A stretch of DNA of 64,000 nucleotides from Cellulomonas fimi. Lineage in GTDB: Bacteria > Actinomycetota > Actinomycetes > Actinomycetales > Cellulomonadaceae. The notes under the pieces are model-generated. The model had not been told where the DNA came from and searched no databases. It saw only the letters and a list, made by a program, of their open reading frames with translations. Every line of letters begins with the position of its first letter. Position 1 is the stretch's first letter. The position numbers were made by a program, and so were the translations under genes. The stretch covers positions 1,736,001 to 1,800,000 of the forward strand of contig NZ_CP110680.1 of the NCBI RefSeq assembly GCF_028583725.1. The letters run 5' to 3'. Positions 46,210 through 54,211 of this stretch are shown one piece after another.

Positions 46210-47918
46210 CGCCCGGGTCGGCGGTGCGCCGCCTCGGCGCGGTCGACCTGCTCACGGACGGCGACGTCGTCCTGCTCCGCCAGGTCGGCCGGGAGGCCGC
46301 GGGACTGCTGGGTCTCGACGGTCAGGACCAGGTACGCCTGGCCACGGCGCTGTCGGAGGTCGGGCGCGAGGTGGCCGGCGGTGCGGACGGGCGTGCGGTG
46401 CTGGAGGTCGACGTCGCCGCGGGCGCGCCCGAGCTCGTCGTGCGGGTCCTCGGCCGGCCGGCGCCCGCCGGTGGCGGTCGCGCCGACGTCGCGGGCGTGG
46501 CCGCGGCGCAGCGGCTCGTCGACCGGGTGGACGTCGTGACCGAGCCCGACGGCACGCGCGTGGTCGTGCTGCGCAAGGCGCTGGCCGACGCCCGGTCGCT
46601 CTCGCCCGCCCGGCTCGACGCGGTCCGCGCGGCGCTGTCCCGTCCGCGGTCCGCGGACGCGCTCGACGAGCTGCGCGTGCAGAACACGGAGCTCGTCCGG
46701 GCGCTGGAGGCGCTCGCGGCCCGCGAGCAGGACCTCGTGCGCGCCAACGAGGAGCTCGAGGAGACCAACCGCGGTGTCCTCGCGATGTACACGCAGCTCT
46801 CCGACGAGCTCGAGGAGACGAACAGCGGCGTCGTCGCGCTCTACGCGGAGCTCGACGAGCGGGGCCGGCAGCTCGCGGCCGCGAACGACGCGAAGACGCG
46901 CTTCCTGCGCAGCGTGAGCCACGAGCTGCGCGCGCCCGTGAACTCGATCCTCGGCCTCGCGTCCCTGCTCGCCGAGGGCGTGCTGGACGCGGACCAGCGC
47001 ATCCAGGTCGGCTACCTCGACTCGAGCGCGCGGGCCCTGCTCGGCATGGTCAACGAGCTGCTCGACCTCGCGCGGGCCGAGTCCGGACGCCAGCACGTCC
47101 GCCGGGTGCGCGTCGACCTGGGGGCGCTGCTCGGCGACCTCGAGGGCACGGTGCGCCCGCTGCTGCGGCCGGGCGTCGCGCTGCGCGTGGACGTCCCGGC
47201 GGGTGTCGACCTGCACACGGACGCCGAGCTGCTCGGCCGGGTGCTGCGCAACCTGCTGACCAACGCCGCGAAGTTCACCGACGCCGGCACGGTCGACGTC
47301 CGTGTCACGGTGCCCGAGCAGGGCGTCGTCGCGGTCGCCGTGCGGGACACCGGCCTCGGGATCCCCTCGGAGCACCTCGACACGGTGTTCGAGGAGTTCT
47401 TCCAGGTGCCGAACCGCCTGCAGCCGTCCGCGAAGGGCACGGGTCTCGGGCTCCCGTACGCGCGGCGGGTCGCCGAGGCGCTGGGCGGGTCGCTGCGCGT
47501 CGAGAGCGTGCTGGGGGAGGGCAGCACGTTCACGCTGACGCTCGAGCGGACCGCGCCGCCGTCGCTCGGGCGTGTGCTGGTCGTCGACGACGACGACGCG
47601 GCGCGCGCCGTCGTGCGTGGGCTGCTCGCGTCGTCCGCGGCGGAGGTCGTCGAGGCGCGCGACGGCGCCGAGGCGCTCGACGTGCTCGCTGCCGGCTCCG
47701 CCGACGTGGTGCTCATGGACGTGCGCATGCCCGGCGTCGACGGGGTCGCCGCGCTGCACGCCATCCGCGCGGACGACCGCTGGTCGGCGCTGCCCGTCGT
47801 CCTCATGTCGACGCTCGACGAGCCGCCCGTGACGGGGGTGCCGTTCGTCGCCAAGACCGCGCTCGACGCGGACGGCCTCACGGACGTGCTCCGCGGTGCG
47901 ACGGGGGAGGCGCCGTGA
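46206..47918 (+). CDS. Hybrid histidine kinase with receiver domain
   Basis: A 570-residue cytosolic protein. Residues 1-130 resemble an RsbT-like GHKL fold but lack the N-box Asn (ALSEVGREVAGG), so this part is probably non-catalytic. A coiled coil follows (about 155-230, with EELEETNRGVLAMYTQLSDE). HisKA has FLRSVSHELRAPVNSILGL (His239), the HATPase has LLTNAAKFTD, DTGLGIP and KGTGLGLPYA, and a C-terminal receiver has VVDDDDAARA, Asp505 in VLMDVRMPG and Lys in FVAKTAL. It has no membrane segment, so input may come through the stressosome. Overlaps of four bases join it to both neighbours. Confidence 0.9.
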   Translation: MTPGSAVRRLGAVDLLTDGDVVLLRQVGREAAGLLGLDGQDQVRLATALSEVGREVAGGADGRAVLEVDVAAGAPELVVRVLGRPAPAGGGRADVAGVAAAQRLVDRVDVVTEPDGTRVVVLRKALADARSLSPARLDAVRAALSRPRSADALDELRVQNTELVRALEALAAREQDLVRANEELEETNRGVLAMYTQLSDELEETNSGVVALYAELDERGRQLAAANDAKTRFLRSVSHELRAPVNSILGLASLLAEGVLDADQRIQVGYLDSSARALLGMVNELLDLARAESGRQHVRRVRVDLGALLGDLEGTVRPLLRPGVALRVDVPAGVDLHTDAELLGRVLRNLLTNAAKFTDAGTVDVRVTVPEQGVVAVAVRDTGLGIPSEHLDTVFEEFFQVPNRLQPSAKGTGLGLPYARRVAEALGGSLRVESVLGEGSTFTLTLERTAPPSLGRVLVVDDDDAARAVVRGLLASSAAEVVEARDGAEALDVLAAGSADVVLMDVRMPGVDGVAALHAIRADDRWSALPVVLMSTLDEPPVTGVPFVAKTALDADGLTDVLRGATGEAP

Positions 47919-49510
47919 GCGACGCGACCGCCCGCGTCCTGGTCGTCGACGACACCGAGGCGCACCGCTACGTCATGGCGAGCTGGCTGCGCCGCGCCGG
48001 CTACCAGGTGACCGAGGCCGCGACGGGCCGCGACTCGCTCGACGCGGTCGCCGGGCACGACGCGGTCGTGCTCGACGTGAACCTCCCCGACATGTCGGGG
48101 TTCGACGTCTGCCAGGTGATCAAGGCCGACACGACCACGGCGGTCCCTGTCGTGCACGTCTCCGCGACCAGCATCGACGCCCGCGCCCGCACCTCCGGCC
48201 TGGAGCGCGGCGCCGACGCCTACCTGATCGAGCCGCTGGACCGCGACGAGTTCCTCGCGACCGTGGCCGGCCTGTGCCGGTCGCACGCGGCACGGCGCGG
48301 CATCACCGAGCACGCGCGGCGGCTCGCCGACCTCACGGCCGCGGTCGTGCCCCTCGGTGCGGCGCGCTCGCTCGACGACCTCGTGGCCGCAGCGGCGCAG
48401 GGTGCGGCGACGGTCTTCGGCGCGGCGGTCGTGGTGGTCGCGTCGGCGTCCGACGGCATGGCGACGCGGGTCGTGAGCCCGGGACCGGGCCGGGCCGTCG
48501 TCCGCGGCCGGCTGCTCGCCCCGGCGGCCGAGCCCGAGGCGACGTCGCCCTACACCTGGAGGGTGCAGGACACCCCCGGCGTCTGGCGCGAGATGCTGGA
48601 CCGCGCCGGCGTCGCGGCGACCGGGTGGCACGTCACGCCCCTGCACGACGCGTCGGGACGGCACCTCGGCGGGTTCGCGGTCGCGACGCCGGACGGGTCG
48701 CTCGGGCCGGAGGACGCGGACCTGGCCCAGCAGCTCGGCGAGGCGCTGACCGGCGCGATCGGCACGCTGCGGTCGTACGCGCAGGAGCACCACATCGCCC
48801 TGACGCTCCAGCGCTCGATGCTGCCGCACAGCCTCCCGACACCGCCGGGGGTCCGGATGGCGGCGCGGTACAGCGCGTCCGACGCGCAGCTCAGCGTCGG
48901 GGGTGACTTCTACGACGCGCTCGAGCTGCCCGACGGCAAGGTCGCGGTCGTGATCGGCGACGTGCAGGGCCACTCGTTGCGTGCCGCGACGGTCATGGCG
49001 CAGCTCCGGTTCGCGCTGCACGCGTACCTCGTCGAGGGCCACCCGCCCGCACGCGCGCTCGACCTGCTCAACGAGCTCCTCATCCGCAGCCACCCCGAGC
49101 TCGTGACGGTGTGCGTCGCGGTCGTCGACCTGGGCGACGGGAGCCTCGACCTCGTCAACGCGGGACACCTGCCGCCCCTGCTCGTGACCGCCGACGGCGC
49201 GCGGTTCGTGACGGGGTCGTCGCCCCTGCTCGGTGTCCGGCTGCCGACCGAGCGCCGGACGACGACGGTGCCGTCGTCCGGTCCGGCGACGCTCGTCCTC
49301 GTGACCGACGGCCTGCTGGAGCGCCGCTCGGGCCACATGGCCGACTCGCTCGCGCGCATGGCGGAGGTCGTGACGCAGGCCGGCACCCTCGACCCCGGCG
49401 AGCTGTGCGACGTGCTCCTCGGCCAGTTCGACTCCGCCGAGCGCAGCGACGACGTCGCGGTCCTCGCCGTGCACCTCACGGGCGAGCGGAACCCCACGAC
49501 CGAGGCCTGA
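47915..49510 (+). CDS. Response regulator-GAF-PP2C output phosphatase
   Basis: A 531-residue protein. An N-terminal receiver (RVLVVDDTEAHRYVM; Asp54 in VLDVNLPDMSG) is followed by a GAF-like domain (about 140-290) and an SpoIIE/RsbU-type PP2C domain: LTLQRSMLPHSLP, SVGGDFYDALELPDG, VIGDVQGHSLRAA, NAGHLPPLLV, VLVTDGLLERR. It is the likely output of the operon, a phosphatase gated by receiver phosphorylation from the hybrid kinase. Its target would be an anti-anti-sigma protein elsewhere in the genome. Confidence 0.92.
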   Translation: MSDATARVLVVDDTEAHRYVMASWLRRAGYQVTEAATGRDSLDAVAGHDAVVLDVNLPDMSGFDVCQVIKADTTTAVPVVHVSATSIDARARTSGLERGADAYLIEPLDRDEFLATVAGLCRSHAARRGITEHARRLADLTAAVVPLGAARSLDDLVAAAAQGAATVFGAAVVVVASASDGMATRVVSPGPGRAVVRGRLLAPAAEPEATSPYTWRVQDTPGVWREMLDRAGVAATGWHVTPLHDASGRHLGGFAVATPDGSLGPEDADLAQQLGEALTGAIGTLRSYAQEHHIALTLQRSMLPHSLPTPPGVRMAARYSASDAQLSVGGDFYDALELPDGKVAVVIGDVQGHSLRAATVMAQLRFALHAYLVEGHPPARALDLLNELLIRSHPELVTVCVAVVDLGDGSLDLVNAGHLPPLLVTADGARFVTGSSPLLGVRLPTERRTTTVPSSGPATLVLVTDGLLERRSGHMADSLARMAEVVTQAGTLDPGELCDVLLGQFDSAERSDDVAVLAVHLTGERNPTTEA

Positions 49511-49566
49511 CGGCCGCCGCCGGACCACCGCCGGGGCGACCGCCCGGCCGCCGCCCGGACGCACGA

Positions 49567-49610
49567 CCGCCCCGGGAGGCGCACCGTGGTCGGCGCGCCG
49601 CCCGGGGCGG
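49567..49610. terminator. Convergent terminator between rsb operon and alpha-glucosidase
   Basis: CCGCCCCGGG and CCCGGGGCGG pair perfectly over a 24-base loop between the two convergent stops. Confidence 0.6.
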
Positions 49611-49618
49611 CGATGGGC

Positions 49619-51394
49619 TCACGCGGTCGCGCGGGCCCAGACGGTCGTGTCGGACGGGACGAGCACGGCGCCGTCGGCGTCGGTCGCGGTGTCGCCCGAC
49701 GCCAGCAGCACCTCGGTGCCCGGCGGCAGGACGACGGCCTCGGCGCCCAGGTTCGCGACGACCAGCACCTCGCGGTTGACGAACGCGATCACGTCGTCGC
49801 CGAAGCCCGCGACCCAGGCGAGCCCGCCGGAGCCGAGCAGCTCGGTGCGGCGTGTCGCGAGCGCGGCGCGGTACGTCTCGTAGGTCGAGCCGGCCACGCC
49901 GCGCTGCGCGTCGAGCGCGTAGGCGGCCCACGACGCGGGCTGGGGCAGCCACGTGACGCCGGTGGGGGAGAAGCCGAAGCCCTCCTCGCCGGCCGCCCAC
50001 GGCAGCGGCACGCGGCAGCCGTCGCGGCCACGCTCGGCGCCGCGCGTACGGAAGAACGCCGGGTCCTGACGCAGGCCGTCGTCGAGCGCCGTGTGGTCGG
50101 GCAGGCCGAGCTCCTCGCCCTGGTACAGGTACGCCGACCCCGGCAGGCCGAGCATGAGCAGCGTCGCCGCGCGCGCCCGGCGCAGGCCGAGCGCCTCGTC
50201 GGGCTGCTCGTCGCCGACGCCGATGCCGTTCGGGCGCGAGCCGGGGACCGACAGGCCGAGCCGCGACGCGTGCCGTACGACGTCGTGGTTCGACAGCACC
50301 CACGTGGTCGGCGCGCCGACGCCGTCGGACGTGACGTACGACGCCTCGATCACGTCACGCAGCTGCGGCGCGTCCCACGGGGTCGCGAGGAACGCGAAGT
50401 TGAACGCCTGCTGCATCTCGTCGGGGCGCACGTACAGCGCGAGTCGCGACAGCGGCTCGACCCACGCCTCGGCGACCAGCGCACGGTCGCCCGTGTACTC
50501 GGCGAGGACGCGGTTCCACGCGCGGTAGATCTCGTGCACGCCGTCCTGGTCGAACATCGGGCCGCGGTTGCCCGACCCGGTGACCTCGTCCGCCCGCGAC
50601 GGGTCGTCCGCCTCGGCCGGCACGGCCTCGTGGCCGTCGACCTCGTCGACGCCCTCGATCATCGACACGTGCCCGTCCCAGTCGGGCAGGCCCGGCTCCT
50701 TGACCATGCCGTGCGCGACGTCGATCCGGAAGCCGTCGACGCCCCGGTCGAGCCAGAACCGCAGGACGTCCTCGAACTCGGCGCGGACCTCGGGGTGCTC
50801 CCAGTTGAGGTCGGGCTGCCGCGAGTCGAACAGGTGCAGGTACCACTGGCCGGGCGTGCCGTCGGCGTTCGTCGTGCGGGTCCACGCGGGGCCGCCGAAG
50901 ATCGACTGCCAGTTGTTCGGCGGCTCCTCGCCGTGCTCGCCGCGGCCCTCGCGGAACAGGTAGCGCTCGCGCGCGGCGGAGCCGGGGCCGGCGGCCATGG
51001 CCTCGACGAACCACGCGTGCTCGTCGGACGTGTGGTTGGGGACGAGGTCGACGATCACGCGCAGGCCGAGCTCGTGGGCGCGCGACAGCAGCGCGTCGAA
51101 GTCGGCGAGCGTGCCGAACAGGGGGTCGACGTCGCGGTAGTCGGCGACGTCGTAGCCCGCGTCGGCCTGCGGGGAGCGGTAGAACGGCGACAGCCAGACC
51201 GCGTCGACGCCGAGCTCGGCGAGGTGCGGGAGGCGCGAGGTGATGCCGGGGAGGTCGCCCACGCCGTCGCCCGACGCGTCGGCGAACGACCGCGGGTAGA
51301 CCTGGTAGATCACCGCGGTGCGCCACCACTCGGCGTCGGGGGTGCCGGGGGCGTGCACGAGGGTGTGCAGGGGCCGGGAGTCGAGCGTCGTCAT
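49619..51394 (-). CDS. GH13 alpha-glucosidase
   Basis: A 591-residue intracellular GH13 enzyme of the oligo-1,6-glucosidase/alpha-glucosidase group (GH13_30-like) that releases glucose from malto-oligosaccharides. Motifs: WWRTAVIYQVYPRSFADASG, DLVPNHTSDEHAWF, nucleophile GFRIDVAHGM, acid ALVAEAWVEP and VLSNHDVVRH. The ATG at 51394 follows AGAGG by about ten bases; the frame runs open for another 2.8 kb upstream, antisense to malE, but without similarity. It is on the same strand as malR, 149 bases downstream, with a probable own promoter. Confidence 0.93.
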   Translation of the reverse strand: MTTLDSRPLHTLVHAPGTPDAEWWRTAVIYQVYPRSFADASGDGVGDLPGITSRLPHLAELGVDAVWLSPFYRSPQADAGYDVADYRDVDPLFGTLADFDALLSRAHELGLRVIVDLVPNHTSDEHAWFVEAMAAGPGSAARERYLFREGRGEHGEEPPNNWQSIFGGPAWTRTTNADGTPGQWYLHLFDSRQPDLNWEHPEVRAEFEDVLRFWLDRGVDGFRIDVAHGMVKEPGLPDWDGHVSMIEGVDEVDGHEAVPAEADDPSRADEVTGSGNRGPMFDQDGVHEIYRAWNRVLAEYTGDRALVAEAWVEPLSRLALYVRPDEMQQAFNFAFLATPWDAPQLRDVIEASYVTSDGVGAPTTWVLSNHDVVRHASRLGLSVPGSRPNGIGVGDEQPDEALGLRRARAATLLMLGLPGSAYLYQGEELGLPDHTALDDGLRQDPAFFRTRGAERGRDGCRVPLPWAAGEEGFGFSPTGVTWLPQPASWAAYALDAQRGVAGSTYETYRAALATRRTELLGSGGLAWVAGFGDDVIAFVNREVLVVANLGAEAVVLPPGTEVLLASGDTATDADGAVLVPSDTTVWARATA

Positions 51395-51503
51395 GCGGGC
51401 ATGCCTCTTTCGGGTGGTTCTCGGGAGGGGAGGCGTCGTCGCCGGAGGAGCGGTGCGGGTGGATGGCCGGTGGGGCGGGCCAGGCAGGGCTCCGGGTCGG
51501 ACC

Positions 51504-51534
51504 AGGGTAGGCAGCGGCTGCCGGGGTGCGGCAA
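51504..51534 (-). promoter_or_regulatory. Possible promoter of the alpha-glucosidase gene
   Basis: On the minus strand TTGCCG (51529-51534) and TACCCT (51504-51509) are 19 bases apart, giving a leader of about 100 bases. A near-palindrome, GGCAGCGGCTGCC, overlaps the -10 and could be an operator. Confidence 0.4.
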
Positions 51535-51543
51535 GCCGGCCGG

Positions 51544-52608
51544 TCAGGCGGGTGCCGGACCGGCCGCCGGGGACCCGTTCGTGGGTGCGGCGCCCGTCGA
51601 GCCGCGCACGATGAGCTCGGGGTGGAACATGAGCTCGGTGCGGGACGCGGGGGTTCCGCTGATCTCCGCGACGAGCGCGGACACGGCGGCGTGACCCATG
51701 GCCTGGACCGGCTGGCGCACGGTCGTCAGGGGCGGGTCGGTGAAGGCGATGAGCGGCGAGTCGTCGAACCCGACGACGGAGACGTCGCCCGGCACGGAGA
51801 GCCCACGTGACCGGGCCGCCCGGATGGCGCCGAGCGCCATGAGGTCGGAGCCGCAGATGATCGCGGTGTGCCCGGAGTCGATGAGGTCGAGCGCCGCGGC
51901 CTGGCCGCCCTCGACCGTGAACAGCGTCGACACGACGTGCCCGGTGGGGTCGTCGACGCCGAGGTGGCGCTGCAGGTTGACCGCGAACTCCTCGCGCTTG
52001 CGGCGCGCGGGCACGAACCGGTCGGGGCCGATCGCGAGGCCGATGCTGCGGTGGCCGAGCGACGTGAGGTGCCGGAACGCGAGGTCGAGCGCGGCGGCGT
52101 CGTCGGTCGACACGGTCGGGGCGTCGACGCCCTCGGCCCAGCCGTTGACGAGCACGACGGGCAGCCCGCGGCTGCGCAGCCGGTGGTACCGGTCCTTGCT
52201 CGCGGTCGTGTCGGCGTGCAGGCCCGAGACGAAGACGATCCCGTCGACGCCGTGCTCGAGGAGCATCTCGACGTACTGGTCCTCGGTCGTGCCGCCGGGT
52301 GACTGCGTGCACAGCACCGCGGTGTAGCCGCGCTCGGTGAGCATCGTCTCGATGACCTGCGCGAACGCGGGGAAGACGGGGTTGGAGAGCTCGGGGACGA
52401 CGAGCCCCACGAGGCCGGCGGAGCGGGTGCGCAGCTTCTCGGGTCGCTCGTACCCGAGCACGTCGAGGGCCGCCAGCACGGCCTGTCGCGCCTGGGCCGA
52501 CACGCCGTGCTTGCCGTTGAGGACCCGTGACACGGTCGCCGTGCTGACTCCGGCCTGCTCGGCCAGGTCCGTCAGACGGGTGCGCACGGGTGGCAGCGTA
52601 AGGGACAC
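51544..52608 (-). CDS. malR: LacI-family maltose regulator
   Basis: A 354-residue LacI/GalR repressor. The helix-turn-helix is TRLTDLAEQAGVSTATVSRV with the hinge helix VLAALDVLGYERPEKLR; the periplasmic-binding-like effector domain follows (VGLVVPELSNPVFPAFAQVI; DGIVFVSG; VVGFDDSPLIAFTDPPLTTV). The GTG at 52608 has GAGGAGG four bases upstream. A second GTG at 52587 lies seven bases after a TACGCT and would give a shorter protein starting VRTRLTD; both could be used. It lies between the alpha-glucosidase and malE, and its promoter shares an operator with malE, so it should repress itself. Confidence 0.92.
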   Translation of the reverse strand: MSLTLPPVRTRLTDLAEQAGVSTATVSRVLNGKHGVSAQARQAVLAALDVLGYERPEKLRTRSAGLVGLVVPELSNPVFPAFAQVIETMLTERGYTAVLCTQSPGGTTEDQYVEMLLEHGVDGIVFVSGLHADTTASKDRYHRLRSRGLPVVLVNGWAEGVDAPTVSTDDAAALDLAFRHLTSLGHRSIGLAIGPDRFVPARRKREEFAVNLQRHLGVDDPTGHVVSTLFTVEGGQAAALDLIDSGHTAIICGSDLMALGAIRAARSRGLSVPGDVSVVGFDDSPLIAFTDPPLTTVRQPVQAMGHAAVSALVAEISGTPASRTELMFHPELIVRGSTGAAPTNGSPAAGPAPA

Positions 52609-52685
52609 GGGACCTCCTCGTCCTGGGCTGTTCGTGGTCGAGGCGAGCCCGCTGGGGAAGCCGCTGTAACCGTTGCCTGAAAGTT

Positions 52686-52725
52686 ACCGTAACGACTTGC
52701 AACGCGCGTTGCAACGACGTAGTTT
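52686..52725. promoter_or_regulatory. Divergent malR/malE promoters on one palindromic operator
   Basis: The 18-bp palindrome at 52697-52714 reads TTGCAACGCGCGTTGCAA. Its left TTGCAA is the -35 of malE, 17 bases from TAGTTT (52720-52725). Its right TTGCAA is, on the minus strand, the -35 of malR, 17 bases from TACGGT (52686-52691). One bound repressor would cover both -35 boxes. Confidence 0.72.
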
Positions 52726-52801
52726 TCCGTCGCACCAGGCCAGCGTCGGTGGAGTTCCCGCCGGAGCGGGCACTCCCTCTGCACCCCCTTGGAGAGACAC
52801 G

Positions 52802-54046
52802 ATGCGACGGAGCATCCCTGTCGTCGCAGCGACCCTCGGCCTCGCGCTGACGCTCGCTGCGTGCTCGGGCTCGTCCGGCGAGACGACGGACGACGCGTCC
52901 GAGTCGTCCGCGGCGAACGCGGGCACCCTCACCGTCTGGGTCGACGACACCCGGTCCGGCCCGGTCAAGGAGGTGGCGACCACCTTCGAGAAGGAGAAGG
53001 GCGTCACCGTCAAGCTGGTCCAGAAGGACTTCGGCGACATCCGCGACGACTTCATCTCGCAGGCGCCGACCGGCCAGGGCCCCGACGTCATCGTCGGCGC
53101 GCACGACTGGCTCGGCAAGCTCGTCCAGAACGGCGTCGTCGCGCCGATCGAGCTCGGCGACAAGGCGGAGGACTTCCTCCCTGTCTCGACGCAGGCCATG
53201 AGCTACGAGGGCACGCTGTACGGCCTGCCGTACTCCGTCGAGAACATCGCGCTCGTCAAGAACAAGGACCTCGTCCCCGACGCGACGCCCGCCACGTTCG
53301 ACGAGCTCGTGACGCAGGCCAAGGCGGCCGGCACGCAGTACTCGGTCCTCATCCAGCAGGACGAGAAGACCGGCGACCCGTACCACATGTACCCGCTGCA
53401 GACGTCGTTCGGCGCCCCCGTCTTCGGCACCGACGCGGACGGCGCGTACGACGCGTCGCAGCTCGCGATGGACTCCGACGGCGGCCGCGCGTTCGCCGCG
53501 TACGTCGCCAAGCTCGGCGCCGAGGGCGTCCTCAACACGTCGCTCTCCGGTGACGTCGCCAAGGAGGCGTTCATCAACGGCCAGGCGCCGTACATGATCA
53601 CCGGCCCGTGGAACGTCGGCGACTTCGTCAGCGCCGGCATCAACGTCGGCATCGAGAAGGTGCCGTCCGCCGGTGGCCAGCCGTCGCAGCCGTTCGTCGG
53701 CGTGCAGGGCTTCTTCATCTCCGCCAAGTCGAAGAACGCGCTCCTCGCGAACGAGTTCGTCGTCAACTACCTCGGCACCAAGGACGTCCAGCTCGCCATG
53801 TACGAGGTGGGCGGCCGCGCCCCGGCGCTGCAGTCGGCGCTCGACGAGATCGGCGACGACCCGATCGTCGGCGGGTTCGCCGAGGTCGGCAAGGACGGCG
53901 TCCCGATGCCGTCGATCCCCGCGATGGACACCGTCTGGGCCGACTGGGGCGCCACCGAGGTCGCGCTCGTCAACCAGCAGGGCGACCCGACGGCGCTCTG
54001 GAACCAGATGACCGCCTCGATCGCCGGCAAGATCGCCGCGAGCTGA
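52802..54046 (+). CDS. malE: Maltose/maltodextrin-binding lipoprotein
   Basis: A 414-residue extracellular solute-binding protein (family 1). The signal peptide ends in lipobox LTLAAC near residue 21, followed by a Ser/Asp-rich linker. The mature part resembles MalE: GTLTVWVDDTRSGPVKEVAT, VKLVQKDFGDIRDDFISQAP, GPDVIVGAHDWLGKLVQNG, MITGPWNVGDF and WADWGATEVALVNQ. GGAGAG precedes the ATG by six bases. It is the first and probably most expressed gene of the operon, separated from malF by a strong hairpin. Confidence 0.95.
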   Translation: MRRSIPVVAATLGLALTLAACSGSSGETTDDASESSAANAGTLTVWVDDTRSGPVKEVATTFEKEKGVTVKLVQKDFGDIRDDFISQAPTGQGPDVIVGAHDWLGKLVQNGVVAPIELGDKAEDFLPVSTQAMSYEGTLYGLPYSVENIALVKNKDLVPDATPATFDELVTQAKAAGTQYSVLIQQDEKTGDPYHMYPLQTSFGAPVFGTDADGAYDASQLAMDSDGGRAFAAYVAKLGAEGVLNTSLSGDVAKEAFINGQAPYMITGPWNVGDFVSAGINVGIEKVPSAGGQPSQPFVGVQGFFISAKSKNALLANEFVVNYLGTKDVQLAMYEVGGRAPALQSALDEIGDDPIVGGFAEVGKDGVPMPSIPAMDTVWADWGATEVALVNQQGDPTALWNQMTASIAGKIAAS

Positions 54047-54052
54047 GCACCC

Positions 54053-54090
54053 GTCCGGCGACCCGGCCCACCGCGGCCGGGTCGCCGGAC
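54053..54090 (+). other. Intercistronic hairpin between malE and malF
   Basis: GTCCGGCGACCCGGCC and its exact complement form a 16-base-pair stem with a six-base loop directly after the malE stop. It probably attenuates read-through into malF or protects the malE mRNA 3' end, giving excess binding protein. Confidence 0.7.
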
Positions 54091-54211
54091 CCGCGCGCAC
54101 CAGCGCGCCCCCTGCGCCGCACGCCCCGCGCGCGCTCCCGCCCGGCCCGACCGCGCCGAGCAGCCCCCGCGCGCCGTGCGCGCCGATCACCGCCGATCTC
54201 CGGAGCACCCC

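Noticed and set aside
43500..49510. A sigma factor target for the rsb operon
   Set aside because: All six genes were read to the end of the operon and no sigma-70-family gene is encoded there or nearby.
52585..52600. Leaderless start of malR at 52587 as the main start
   Set aside because: TACGCT seven bases before this GTG is suggestive, but the GTG at 52608 has GAGGAGG at good spacing and a better promoter further upstream; kept only as an alternative.
51395..54208. Upstream extension of the alpha-glucosidase frame across malR and malE on the minus strand
   Set aside because: An artefact of high GC with few stops; the translated part is Arg/Ala/Pro-rich and antisense to real genes.
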